From Salaquimonas sp. (GTDB lineage: Bacteria; Pseudomonadota; Alphaproteobacteria; Rhizobiales; Rhizobiaceae), in the NCBI GenBank assembly GCA_022340185.1, contig JAJDOK010000032.1, forward strand, positions 23,188 through 87,187: a DNA stretch of 64,000 bases, read 5' to 3'. Below the pieces are notes generated by a model that saw only the letters and a list, made by a program, of their open reading frames with translations, did not search any database and was not told the origin of the DNA. Below, piece by piece: positions 39,430-49,474 of the stretch; the first letter of the stretch is position 1, and each line of letters begins with the position of its first letter. Position numbers and translations under genes: made by a program.

Positions 39430-40584
39430 ATGTCTTCCATCGCAGGCAGCAAATCCGGCCTCACCTGGGCCGTGCATATCTCGGTACTGCTACTGGTCCT
39501 CCTGTGGCTGTTCCCGACCATCGGACTGCTGATCTCCTCGTTCCGCACGTCCGACCAGATCGCAACCAGCGGCTGGTGGGACGCCCTGTTCACCCAGGAA
39601 CAGAACATGGTGCTGCGCGCCAAGCCGCCCAAGGCGCAGAATCAGGAAGGCGCGACCTGGGTCATCTCCGGCAACATCTTCGCCGACAACGACGAAAGCC
39701 CCGCAACGATCTCGGTCTGGGGCACTTCTTCACGGGAGATCTCCAAATACACGCCTGGTGAGACTGCCGATCTGGGCGACAAGGGCAAGCTCACTGTCGA
39801 GGCCAATGGCGACTACCGTCTGGAAAACACCACCGAATTTTCCGGCAAGCGCGGCGGTCGTGTTTTCGTAACCGCCACGGCGCCGCCGAAATTCACGCTT
39901 GATAACTACCGCACGGTACTGTTCAGCGGCTCAACCACCGATTCCATGGCCAAGGCCTTCTTCAACACGCTGACCGTGACGATACCGGCCACCATCATCC
40001 CGATCGTGATCGCCGCCTTTGCCGCCTATGCGCTCGCCTGGATGCGGTTTCCCGGCCGCGCCTTGCTGATCGCCGCGGTCGTCGGCCTGCTGGTGGTGCC
40101 GCTGCAACTGGCGCTGATCCCGCTTCTGCGCCTGCACCTGGCCATCGGCATCGGCAAGGGCTATCTCGGCGTCTGGCTGGCGCATACCGGTTTCGGCTTG
40201 CCGCTCGCCATCTATCTGCTGCGCAACTACATGGTCGGCCTGCCCCGCGACATCATCGAGAACGCCAAGGTGGACGGAGCGACGGATTTCCAGATCTTCA
40301 CAAGGATCATCCTCCCTCTGTCGTTCCCCGCCTTGGCGTCCTTCGCTATCTTCCAGTTCCTGTGGACCTGGAACGACCTTCTGGTCGCCAAGGTCTTCCT
40401 GATCGACGCAACCGGCGAGACGACGGTCATGACCAACCAGATCGTCGAACTGCTCGGCACCAGAGGCGGCAATTGGGAAATCCTTGCCACCGCCGCCTTC
40501 GTATCGATCGCGGTTCCGCTCGCGGTATTCTTCGCGATGCAGCGTTACCTCGTGCGCGGCCTGCTGGCCGGTTCGGTAAAATAG
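39430..40584 (+). CDS. aglG: Alpha-glucoside ABC transporter permease
   Basis: A 384-residue MalG-like permease. After TM1 there is a large periplasmic insertion (residues about 45-160, including VISGNIFADNDESPATISVWG). The EAA loop is DIIENAKVDGATDFQIFTRIILP. It pairs with AglF as the transmembrane channel. The large loop is characteristic of AglG. Confidence 0.93.
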   Translation: MSSIAGSKSGLTWAVHISVLLLVLLWLFPTIGLLISSFRTSDQIATSGWWDALFTQEQNMVLRAKPPKAQNQEGATWVISGNIFADNDESPATISVWGTSSREISKYTPGETADLGDKGKLTVEANGDYRLENTTEFSGKRGGRVFVTATAPPKFTLDNYRTVLFSGSTTDSMAKAFFNTLTVTIPATIIPIVIAAFAAYALAWMRFPGRALLIAAVVGLLVVPLQLALIPLLRLHLAIGIGKGYLGVWLAHTGFGLPLAIYLLRNYMVGLPRDIIENAKVDGATDFQIFTRIILPLSFPALASFAIFQFLWTWNDLLVAKVFLIDATGETTVMTNQIVELLGTRGGNWEILATAAFVSIAVPLAVFFAMQRYLVRGLLAGSVK

Positions 40585-40599
40585 AGGGACAGGGCGAAG

Positions 40600-42285
40600 A
40601 TGAACGTCCTCCACGACATCCCCGCGGAACTCACCCCCGGCGCGGTCACCCAACATGGCGAGGATCCCGACTGGTGGCGCGGCGCGGTGATCTACCAGAT
40701 CTATCCGCGCTCCTTCCAGGATTCCAACGGCGACGGCATCGGCGATTTGCGCGGCATCACCCAGCGCTTGCCCTATGTCGCCTCGCTTGGCGTCGATGCG
40801 ATCTGGATATCGCCGTTCTTTACCTCGCCCATGCTCGATTTCGGCTACGACGTCTCCGACTACAAGGATGTCGATCCGATGTTCGGCACGCTGGCCGATT
40901 TCGACGCAATGACCGCCGAGGCACACCGCCTGGGGCTGAAGGTGATAATCGATCTGGTGATCTCCCACACTTCCGACCAGCATCCCTGGTTCGTCGAAAG
41001 CCGCCAGAACCAGACCAATCCGCGCGCCGAATGGTATGTCTGGGCCGATGCCAAGCCTGACGGCACGCCACCCAACAACTGGCTGTCGATCTTCGGCGGT
41101 TCAGCCTGGGAGTGGGATACCAGCCGCTGCCAATATTATCTGCATAATTTCCTCACCAGCCAGCCCGATCTCAACTTCCACAACGAGGAAGTTCAGGCAG
41201 CGCTGCTCGATGCAGCGCGCTTCTGGCTCGACCGCGGCGTCGACGGTTTCCGCCTCGACACCATCAACTTCTACTTCCATTCGATCAGCCTCAAGGACAA
41301 TCCGCCCCTGAACCCGGAAAAGCGCAACGCCTCGATCGCCCCCGCCGTCAACCCCTACAATCACCAGAGCCATCTCTACGACAAGAGCCAGCCGGAGAAC
41401 CTCGATTTCCTGCGCCGTTTCCGCGCCCTGCTCGACGAATATCCGGCAGCGACCACGGTCGGCGAAGTGGGCGACGCCGAACGCAGCCTTCAGATCGTCG
41501 CCGAGTACACGTCTGGTGGCGACAAGGTGCACATGTGCTATTCCTTCGATTTCCTGTCGCCCGAGCGCCTGACGCCAAGGCGCGTGCGCCAGATCATCGA
41601 AACCTTCGAGAGCGAGGCGCCGGACGGCTGGGCCTGCTGGGCCTTTTCCAACCACGATGTCGTGCGCCACGCCTCGCGCTGGGCAGACCAGGTCAGCGAC
41701 CGTGATTCCTTTCTCAGGATGACGGCCAGCCTGATCCTGTCGCTGCGTGGTTCGGTTTGCCTCTATCAGGGCGAGGAACTCGGTCTGACCGAGGCCGTGC
41801 TCGATTTTGCGAGCCTGCGCGACCCTTACGGCATACGGTTCTGGCCGACCTTCAAGGGCCGCGACGGCTGTCGCACGCCCATGGTCTGGGACCACGGCAA
41901 TACCTATGGCGGCTTTTCGACCGACAAGCCCTGGCTGCCGGTACCGCCGGAGCACATGCATCTGTCGGTCGCCGACCAGGAAGGCCATTCCCAGTCGCTG
42001 CTCGAACACTACCGCCAGATGCTGGCCTTTCGCGCCGGCCATGACGAACTGGTCAAGGGCGATATCGTCTTTGTCGCGGATCAGGGGACGGTCCTTGTAT
42101 TCGACCGTGTGTTGGACGCCAGCACAATGCGTGTCGCGATCAATTTCGGCGAGACTCCGGCGACAATCGGGATCGACACGAAAGGTTTCGCACCGGTGCA
42201 GGCTCCCGGGCCGCACGGCCAGGCGCGGGACGGCGAGTTGAGCCTGCCGCCTTATGGAAGCTGGTTCGCGTTACGCCAGGATTAG
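40600..42285 (+). CDS. aglA: Cytoplasmic alpha-glucosidase (GH13)
   Basis: A 561-residue GH13 enzyme hydrolysing imported alpha-glucosides. Family motifs: VIIDLVISHTSDQHPWF (region I), GVDGFRLDTINFYF with the Asp nucleophile (region II), TTVGEVGD with the acid/base Glu (region III) and FSNHDVVRHASRW (region IV). No signal peptide, in line with uptake before hydrolysis. It is embedded between the permease and ATPase genes. Confidence 0.95.
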   Translation: MNVLHDIPAELTPGAVTQHGEDPDWWRGAVIYQIYPRSFQDSNGDGIGDLRGITQRLPYVASLGVDAIWISPFFTSPMLDFGYDVSDYKDVDPMFGTLADFDAMTAEAHRLGLKVIIDLVISHTSDQHPWFVESRQNQTNPRAEWYVWADAKPDGTPPNNWLSIFGGSAWEWDTSRCQYYLHNFLTSQPDLNFHNEEVQAALLDAARFWLDRGVDGFRLDTINFYFHSISLKDNPPLNPEKRNASIAPAVNPYNHQSHLYDKSQPENLDFLRRFRALLDEYPAATTVGEVGDAERSLQIVAEYTSGGDKVHMCYSFDFLSPERLTPRRVRQIIETFESEAPDGWACWAFSNHDVVRHASRWADQVSDRDSFLRMTASLILSLRGSVCLYQGEELGLTEAVLDFASLRDPYGIRFWPTFKGRDGCRTPMVWDHGNTYGGFSTDKPWLPVPPEHMHLSVADQEGHSQSLLEHYRQMLAFRAGHDELVKGDIVFVADQGTVLVFDRVLDASTMRVAINFGETPATIGIDTKGFAPVQAPGPHGQARDGELSLPPYGSWFALRQD

Positions 42286-42346
42286 CCGCAGGAACGAGAA
42301 GGAAGCGCGCGGAGGAGAAAGCGCGTTTCGCAAGGGAGGAATTGAA

Positions 42347-43438
<1,092 letters not shown>

Positions 43439-43570
43439 AACATGACAGGCTTGAGTGGGATCGTTCCGCCGCGGGGGTTTTGCGTTTAGGTCAAGGAAGG
43501 TGGCAACGCGCAGACTTGCGTCCCCCGCTCGCCGGAATGCTGAGGCGTCTACTGCGCATTTGCTGCAAAA

Positions 43571-43631
43571 TTGCTGCATCCTTGTTGCGCCTATGCTGCA
43601 GGCATGCCGCGTTGATATTGCGATGCAGCAA
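43571..43631. repeat. Inverted repeat at the 3' end of the MFS gene
   Basis: TTGCTGCATC (43571-43580) is mirrored by GATGCAGCAA (43622-43631), in a patch where TGCTGCA recurs several times. The right arm lies in the MFS coding end, the left arm downstream of its stop. It could be a long-loop 3' hairpin between the convergent aglK and MFS genes, but it has no T tract. Confidence 0.35.
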
Positions 43632-44823
43632 CAATGCGCCTGAACAGGATAAACAGCGCGCCGAGCGAGATCGCGGCGCTTGCAACAAGCAGAGCTATCG
43701 CAGCTCTCTGACCCCATGTCTCGGCAATCCACGCAAACCCGAATGGCGCCGTTGCCGACAGGATCAGCCGTAGCGAATTGAGCTTTCCGGTGATCCGCCC
43801 GTAGCCGACCGGTCCGAACAGGAAAAGCGGTACGGCACCGCGCACGATATAGGTCAATCCCTGGCCGGCGCCATAGCACACCGCAAATGCGATCGCCGCC
43901 TTTGCCGACAGCCCGGCGAACAGCAGAAAGGCGAGACCGGCCGTCAGCAGTCCGGTCGAGGCGAGCCCGGTCGTCATTGGCGTGCGCCGTGCTCCGAACC
44001 CCATTTCCACCACCCTCGCGCTTACCTGGAAGGGTCCCACCAGCGCGCCGATCGCCGCCGCGGCACTGATGCTGTAGCCAAGACCGTTCAGGATTTCCGG
44101 CAGGTGCAGTTGCGTCGCGGTGATCGCCACCGCCCCGCCGCAAAAGCAGATACCGAGCAATACCATCGTGCCCGGCGGCACCGGCCCGCGCAGGCGAGTG
44201 CCCTGATCCGCCGCTGCTCCGACATCAGCGGCCGCGTGAACGGGAACACCGCGCGGCAGCACAAGCCAGTGGATCGGCGCGCAGATCGCAAATTGCATCG
44301 CACCAAGCACGAAATAGACCTCACGCCAGTCGAGATATTTAAGCAGGAAGACGACCAGTGGCCAGAAGATTGTCTGGGCGAAGCCGGCAACGAGCGTGAT
44401 CTGGGTAATGCCCAGCCTCGCCCTTTCGCCGGCCACCTGTGTCATCGCCACAAAAGCCGCCTCGTAAAAGACGAGCGCCGAAACCAGCGTGACCAGCAGC
44501 GAGGCAGCAGTGAAAGAGACCCTGCCCTGTGTCAGGCCGACGCTGATCAGGGCAAGGCCAGCCAGTAGCGAACCGATTGTCATCGGCCGGCGCGCACCGA
44601 CCCGGTCAAGGAGATTTCCCACCGCTGGTGCAACCAGTCCGCTTGCGAGCAGGCCCACCGAGAACACCGCGAAGACAAAGGACCGGCTCCAGCCGAAAGC
44701 CGTGACGAATTGGTCCGCCAGGATCGAGAAGGAGTAGAACATCGAGCCATAGCCGACCGTCATGGTGATCGCCAGGCCGCCGACAGGTGCTGCCGTGCCG
44801 GGTACGAAAATCCTGTTCAGCAA
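43591..44823 (-). CDS. Major facilitator superfamily transporter
   Basis: A 410-residue protein with about 12 transmembrane helices. The loop 2-3 signature is PAVGNLLDRVGARRPMTIGS, and two six-helix halves are visible around a central loop (about 190-210, DVGAAADQGTRLRGPV). Substrate cannot be read from the sequence. It is followed on the same strand by nothing and preceded by the galM-like gene, which ends 36 bp beyond its start and could be in the same transcript order. Confidence 0.85.
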   Translation of the reverse strand: MLNRIFVPGTAAPVGGLAITMTVGYGSMFYSFSILADQFVTAFGWSRSFVFAVFSVGLLASGLVAPAVGNLLDRVGARRPMTIGSLLAGLALISVGLTQGRVSFTAASLLVTLVSALVFYEAAFVAMTQVAGERARLGITQITLVAGFAQTIFWPLVVFLLKYLDWREVYFVLGAMQFAICAPIHWLVLPRGVPVHAAADVGAAADQGTRLRGPVPPGTMVLLGICFCGGAVAITATQLHLPEILNGLGYSISAAAAIGALVGPFQVSARVVEMGFGARRTPMTTGLASTGLLTAGLAFLLFAGLSAKAAIAFAVCYGAGQGLTYIVRGAVPLFLFGPVGYGRITGKLNSLRLILSATAPFGFAWIAETWGQRAAIALLVASAAISLGALFILFRRIVAASQYQRGMPAA

Positions 44824-44832
44824 GGCAGGGCT

Positions 44833-45843
44833 CTATTCCATCGAGAACCGGTAGCGCGTTTCATGACGATAGGTCTCGCCCGGCCGAAGCAGCGCACTGG
44901 GAAAATCCGGCCGGTTCGGCGCATCGGGCCATGTCTGTGGTTCGAGGCACATCCCCGCCCATTGTTCATAGGTTTTGCCGTGAAGCCCCGGCGCGGTGTC
45001 GCTGACGAATTCACCGGCATAGAATTGCAGGCCGGGCTCGGTTGTTGCCAGCGTCATGGTGACCCCGGATTTCGCGCTCCTCACCTTCGCCACTTCGCGC
45101 AAGCCGGTGCGCACGCCCGACAGGCAATAATTGTGGTCGTACAGCGCCTGCATTCCGCCAACTTTCCGGCGCAGCGCGCGCGGCGTACGGAAATCGAGAT
45201 CGGTTCCTTCCACCGAGGCGATCTCACCGGTCGGTATAGCTTCATCGTCGACCGGCAGGTAATGGCCGGCGCCGATCTGCATCTCGTGATCGAGGACCGT
45301 CTCCGAACCGTCGAGATTGAAATAGCCGTGATGGGAAAGATTGACGACGGTCGCCTTGTCGGTCGTCGCCCGCATGGAAAGCGCCAGCACGCCGTCGCCG
45401 GTGAGCGCGAAGGTGACAGACAATTCGCAATTGCCCGGAAAGCCCATCTTGCCGTCGCGGTCTGCCAGCGTCAGCGTGGTGCGGTCGGGACCGTGCCCGG
45501 CAATGGTCCAGTTGCGGTGATACGTTCCGCATGCCCCGCCATGCAGCAAATGCTTGCCGAGGAAATTGCGGTCGGTCTGATAGGTCTCGCCATTGATGGA
45601 AAAGCGGCCGCCGGCGATACGGTTGGCGTAACGTCCGACGATCGCGCCAAAGAACAGCCCGTGGTCCGGATAGGGGTCGAAGGTCGGGAAACCCAGCACC
45701 AGCGGCGGTGGATGGCCTTCCAGGCGCAGATCCTGCACCGTCGCGCCGAAGCTCAGGACGGAGGCTGTCAGTCCGCCGCCGCGGATCGTGACCCGTTCCA
45801 CCCTCTCGCCATCGCGCAGAGTTCCAAAGGTTTCGATTGCCAA
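44833..45843 (-). CDS. Aldose 1-epimerase (galactose mutarotase)
   Basis: Interconverts alpha and beta anomers of aldoses. The protein has GLFFGAIVGRYANRIAGGRF, the NLSHHGYFNLDG motif with catalytic His, and GLQFYAGEF; the acid/base Glu lies near LEPQTWPDAPN. The track start adds 60 residues of non-family sequence. A TTG at 45843, nine bases after GGGGGAGG, gives 336 residues beginning at AIETFG, which matches the family. It is on the opposite strand from the agl operon but may support sugar use. Confidence 0.88.
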   Translation of the reverse strand: MAIETFGTLRDGERVERVTIRGGGLTASVLSFGATVQDLRLEGHPPPLVLGFPTFDPYPDHGLFFGAIVGRYANRIAGGRFSINGETYQTDRNFLGKHLLHGGACGTYHRNWTIAGHGPDRTTLTLADRDGKMGFPGNCELSVTFALTGDGVLALSMRATTDKATVVNLSHHGYFNLDGSETVLDHEMQIGAGHYLPVDDEAIPTGEIASVEGTDLDFRTPRALRRKVGGMQALYDHNYCLSGVRTGLREVAKVRSAKSGVTMTLATTEPGLQFYAGEFVSDTAPGLHGKTYEQWAGMCLEPQTWPDAPNRPDFPSALLRPGETYRHETRYRFSME

Positions 45844-45943
45844 ATCGCTCGGCCTCCCCCGATCCGGCCAAAACACCGAAAAAAGAGGTCTATATGGTTT
45901 GGCCAGTCGAAGGCAATCGTCAAGCCCCGCCTCGCGCCCTTCT

Positions 45944-46411
45944 TCAACGGATCGCGAACAGACCCTCCACCTCGACGCAGGCATTGAGCGGCAGCGCCGC
46001 GACACCAACGGCGGCGCGCGCATGCGCGCCCTTTTCGCCGAAAACCTCGGCGATGAAATCCGAAGCGCCGTTGATCACCTTCGGGTGGTCGGCAAAGCTC
46101 GGCGTCGAAGCGACGAACCCGCCGAGCCGCACGCAGCGCTCGACACGGCCGAGATCCCCGTCACAGGCCTGCTTGACCTGCGCCAGCAAGTTGATGGCGC
46201 AGATTTTCGCCTGTGTCGCACCTTCCTCGACGGTCACCTCCTGGCCGAGCAGTCCCGTTTTGACGAGCTTGCCGGCGACGAAGGGCAATTGCCCCGAGAC
46301 AAAGACCAGATCGCCATGGCGCACGAAACCGACATAGCTCGCCACCGGCGCAGCCGGTTCGGGCAGCTCGATTCCCATCGATACCAGTCGCGCCTCTATT
46401 TCCTGTGCCAT
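45944..46411 (-). CDS. RidA (YjgF/YER057c/UK114) family protein
   Basis: A 155-residue RidA-fold protein of the longer subgroup. Core features: VSGQLPFVAGKLVKTGLLGQEVTVEEGATQAKICAINLLAQVKQA and HARAAVGVAALPLNACVEVEGLFA. Canonical RidA hydrolyses reactive 2-aminoacrylate with an Arg in the RxAVxV-type motif, of which HARAAVGV is the counterpart here. The ATG at 46411 is used instead of the track start because the first 16 track residues are non-family. It lies just left of the sulfur cluster. Confidence 0.85.
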   Translation of the reverse strand: MAQEIEARLVSMGIELPEPAAPVASYVGFVRHGDLVFVSGQLPFVAGKLVKTGLLGQEVTVEEGATQAKICAINLLAQVKQACDGDLGRVERCVRLGGFVASTPSFADHPKVINGASDFIAEVFGEKGAHARAAVGVAALPLNACVEVEGLFAIR

Positions 46412-46570
46412 GTTCGCCCCTTGCCGGTCATGGAATCCTCGGTTGTTTTCGAGCGACACGTTGTGGCTTGCCGCGATGAAGAATCATCTGCATTCGACAA
46501 GTTCGTTCACCGCCAGTCCGCACAATGCCACCAGCCGCGCATAATGCCATATCCCGAAACGATGACATGG

Positions 46571-47359
46571 CTATTTCGCAGTCAGGCCTTTGCTCAAGCT
46601 GGCCATGAAACGAAGCGCCGACTGGGTGTCCGGGTCGGAAACCACCCTGATCGCACCGCCCAGTCCACCTCTTGATACCGGCGCCGCACGAGCCTCCTCG
46701 CGCGCCTTGGAGACGGCCTGCAGCAACTCGGTCAGCGTGTTCTGGATATCCTCGCGTTCAAGAATGGATACCAGGCGCATGAAGCCTTCCGAACGCGTCA
46801 GCCGATCGACGAGGAACAGGCCCTCACTCCAGACGCGGGCGAGCCGGCCAATCATGTCGTCGGTCAATGCGTCCTCGGCCGAGCCGACAAGCCGGGCGAG
46901 GTTTACGATGCGGTCGAGATCGCCGTTCTCAACCAGCTGGGCGATGGCCGGCAACGCTTTGGCGACGCCGCTGCGATTGGCTTGGTCCAGCATGTCGAGC
47001 CCACCACCGAAAGCGGCGGCAAGGCGGCCAACCATGTCGTCGGTCAGCGCATCCTCGGCCGAGCCGACAAGCCGGGCCAGGTTGACGATACGATCGAGAT
47101 CGCCGTTCTCGACCAGTTGGGAGATGGCCGGCAACGCTTTGGCGACGCCACTGCGATTGGCCCGGTCCAGCATGTCGAGCCCGCCGCTGACGGTGGCGGC
47201 GAGACGACTGATCATGTCGTCGCTCAGCGAATCCTGCGCCGAGCCGATGAGTCGGGCCAGATGAACGAGATTGTCGAGATCGCCATTGTCGACCAGTTCC
47301 TCTACGAGCGCCTCGGCGCGAGCGCGCGCTGTGCTTTGCACGGTTGCGGTTTCTGCCAT
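46571..47359 (-). CDS. DUF1641 protein with three 60-residue repeats
   Basis: A 262-residue protein. Residues about 20-195 are three tandem copies of a 60-residue unit (NGDLD at residues 25, 85 and 145; consensus NGDLDRIVNLARLVGSAEDALTDDM), mostly helical. The C terminus is a typical DUF1641 end. DUF1641 genes often neighbour SQR-like flavoproteins, as here (11 bp spacing to the stop of that gene), so a role with the sulfide-oxidising enzyme is likely; molecular function is unknown. The start at 47359 replaces the track's upstream start. Confidence 0.85.
   Translation of the reverse strand: MAETATVQSTARARAEALVEELVDNGDLDNLVHLARLIGSAQDSLSDDMISRLAATVSGGLDMLDRANRSGVAKALPAISQLVENGDLDRIVNLARLVGSAEDALTDDMVGRLAAAFGGGLDMLDQANRSGVAKALPAIAQLVENGDLDRIVNLARLVGSAEDALTDDMIGRLARVWSEGLFLVDRLTRSEGFMRLVSILEREDIQNTLTELLQAVSKAREEARAAPVSRGGLGGAIRVVSDPDTQSALRFMASLSKGLTAK
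46774..47302 (-). repeat. Three tandem 180-bp repeats within the DUF1641 gene
   Basis: CATGTCGTCGGTCA-type sequence recurs at 46853, 47033 and 47213 (exactly 180 bp apart), and long stretches of the second and third units are nearly identical. The period is 60 codons, so copy number can change without a frameshift. Confidence 0.85.
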
Positions 47360-47369
47360 GGTCGCCTCC

Positions 47370-48503
47370 TCAAAGCAGTCCGCGCGCGGAAGCCCAGTAG
47401 AGCTGGTTATAGGCCATCTTGAACCAGTGCACGGCCTTGTTCGGCGCCTTAGGCGCCGGCGGGTGATTGTAATCGAACATGGCGTAGGTCGCGCGGTCCC
47501 TGCCCGCTTCGATGAAACAGAATACCTTGCCGTCATATTCGCGCACCGGCTCGCCCAGCTTGATCAGCGCAGCCAGGTTTTCCGCCACCGCCTCGGCTTC
47601 AAAGTGAGCTGTCGAGCCGGCCTTGGATATTGGCAGGTTCGTCGTGTCACCGATGATGTAGACGTTGTCGCGGCCTTCCATCTTGAGACTCAGGCGATCG
47701 GTTGGAATGAAACCACCGGCGCCGAGTTTGTTCTTTTCGATGACCTCCATCCCCTTGTGCGGCGGCACCGAAACCAGCAGGTCGTAATCAACGGTCTCGC
47801 TTTCCTCGCTGTGGACTACCTTTCCCTTGCCGTCGACTTCCTTCATGTTGAAGAGGGTCTTGGTCTTGATGCCCATCTTGGCGAATTCGCCTTGGGCCCA
47901 TTTGGCGACGGGCTCAAGCGAATGGAGCCGGCCGATCGGGTAGGTGTAGTGGAACTCCGTCTTGTCGGCGATTCCCTTTTCCTTGAAATAGTCGTGGAGA
48001 ACAAAGGTAACTTCGAGCGGAATCATCGGGCATTTATGCGGTACGCCAACCACGATGCCGACTTTTCCACCCTTGAAGTCGCGGACCTGGCGCAGCATCT
48101 CGAGCGCGTTTTCCTCGGTGTAGCAATTGACGGAATTTTCGGCGAGCCCGGGAACTGTCTCTGCCGCCGGCCGCGAACCGGTGGCGATGACCAGGGAGTC
48201 GTAGCTGTAGGTCTTGCCGGATTTGGTCTTGACGCTGTTCTGGTCGAGATGAAACTCTTCGACCGGGTCGACGTGGAACTCGATCTCGGGTTCCAGAAGA
48301 CTTGCCTGCTCTCTATACAATTCGTCCGGCATCATGCGGCCGACGCACACATACAGCAGTCCGGGCTGGTACATATGCTGTTCGGAAGCCGACAGCATGG
48401 TGATCTGCGCCTTGCCCTGCCGGACCTCGTTCTTCAGCCTGCGGGCGAGATTATTTGCGAGAATGGTTCCGCCCATTCCGCCGCCGACAATCAATATCCT
48501 CAT
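47370..48503 (-). CDS. SQR-like FAD-dependent oxidoreductase (sulfide:quinone reductase family)
   Basis: A 377-residue flavoprotein. N-terminal FAD motif ILIVGGGMGGTILANNLA, second nucleotide segment LVIATGSRP, and C-terminal FAD contact NVYIIGDTTNLP. Cysteines at about 52, 156 (HKCPMIPLEV) and 337 (VFCFIEAG) include the positions of the redox pair used by sulfide:quinone reductases. It would oxidise sulfide to persulfide/polysulfide at the membrane surface with electrons to quinone. GGAGGAGG precedes the ATG. tusA and dsrE2-like genes lie upstream in the same direction. Confidence 0.87.
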   Translation of the reverse strand: MRILIVGGGMGGTILANNLARRLKNEVRQGKAQITMLSASEQHMYQPGLLYVCVGRMMPDELYREQASLLEPEIEFHVDPVEEFHLDQNSVKTKSGKTYSYDSLVIATGSRPAAETVPGLAENSVNCYTEENALEMLRQVRDFKGGKVGIVVGVPHKCPMIPLEVTFVLHDYFKEKGIADKTEFHYTYPIGRLHSLEPVAKWAQGEFAKMGIKTKTLFNMKEVDGKGKVVHSEESETVDYDLLVSVPPHKGMEVIEKNKLGAGGFIPTDRLSLKMEGRDNVYIIGDTTNLPISKAGSTAHFEAEAVAENLAALIKLGEPVREYDGKVFCFIEAGRDRATYAMFDYNHPPAPKAPNKAVHWFKMAYNQLYWASARGLL

Positions 48504-48585
48504 CGTGACTCCTCCTCCAACCGGTTGCCTGTTGGCGGTGTCGTGTAATTCTCCCGGCGACCGGCAGCACCGGGATTGACGTCAT

Positions 48586-48816
48586 TTATTTTGTCTTGCG
48601 CACCACAATGTGCCAAACACCGCCCTCCTCGGTGCTGGAGACCATTTCGTGGCCAACCTTGTCGATCCATTCGGGAATGTCGCTGGCCGAACCCTTGTCG
48701 GTCGACAGGACTTCCAGTTCGTCACCGACATCGATCAGCTTCAGATTGGCGATCAGCTCCATTAGGGGGCCGGGGCAATAGGTGCCGCGGGCATCGATGG
48801 TCTTGCGTTCGGACAT
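48586..48816 (-). CDS. tusA: TusA family sulfur-carrier protein
   Basis: A 76-residue sulfur transferase with the Cys-containing motif ARGTYCPGPLMEL, where the Cys holds a persulfide. In sulfur oxidisers TusA moves sulfane sulfur between rhodanese/DsrE proteins and the sulfite-producing enzyme. The ATG at 48816 is preferred over 48822 because GGGAGA sits eight bases before it. Located 82 bp before the SQR-like gene. Confidence 0.93.
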   Translation of the reverse strand: MSERKTIDARGTYCPGPLMELIANLKLIDVGDELEVLSTDKGSASDIPEWIDKVGHEMVSSTEEGGVWHIVVRKTK

Positions 48817-48840
48817 TTGCATATTCTCCCAAGCAACCAG

Positions 48841-49227
48841 TCAGAACGACCAGCACTGGCCGCCTTCGGCCAGGCTGAGGAATTTGGTCAGGCCCATCGG
48901 CTCGGCAAGGAAGGGTTTCAACTCGTCCTCGCTGACGCCCAATATGTCGACCGCCATCGAGCAGGGATGGATTTTCGCCTCGCCCAATTCGACGGCCTGT
49001 TCGAGCAGGTCGAGAAATTCCGGTGCGTTTTTCTCCTCGATCAGCTTGCCCATCTCGCCTTCGGCAGGGGCGGGTGCCGTGTCGCCCTCAACGAAATAGG
49101 GCAGGGCGTTCATCGAGATGAAGACGGTCACATCATAGGTGCTGACGGCGGCCACCGAGGCCATCATGGCCGCAAACTGGAGCTTCTCCCGAGAACCCGA
49201 TGTGAGAACAATGCAGACCTTTGACAC
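48841..49227 (-). CDS. DsrE2-like (DsrE/F family) sulfur transfer protein
   Basis: A 128-residue DsrE-fold protein, KVCIVLTSGSREKLQFAAMMASVAAVSTYDVTVFIS, with a conserved Cys in AKIHPCSMAVDILG that would carry persulfide. This places it near DsrE2 rather than DsrEFH subunits. A GTG at 49227 preceded by GGGGAGGAGG is the likely start; the ORF-track start 20 codons upstream lacks one. The tusA gene follows after 24 bp, the usual dsrE2-tusA pairing in sulfur oxidisers. Confidence 0.85.
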   Translation of the reverse strand: MSKVCIVLTSGSREKLQFAAMMASVAAVSTYDVTVFISMNALPYFVEGDTAPAPAEGEMGKLIEEKNAPEFLDLLEQAVELGEAKIHPCSMAVDILGVSEDELKPFLAEPMGLTKFLSLAEGGQCWSF

Positions 49228-49474
49228 GATTTCAGCCTCCTCCCCGCTTACCGCGCCGATCACGCCGGGACGATTGGGCATTTCCAAGTGATCTTCTGCA
49301 CATTCTTCCAGTCAATCAATGTTATAAGTGGTCGCACCTTAGTCCAGGGCGTGATGCCAGTCCTGTCGATACGGCGGATATCGTCGCACTTTCGACCGTT
49401 GAACCCGGAGCTGCCATCGTCCGCCATGTCCCTGTGCTCTCGTTCCGTGGAACAGTTTGACGGAGGCGGTGTGT

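Noticed and set aside
46774-47302. 180-bp periodic repeats as a CRISPR-like array
   Set aside because: The period is 60 codons inside an open frame with helical protein repeats; no short repeat/unique spacer pattern.
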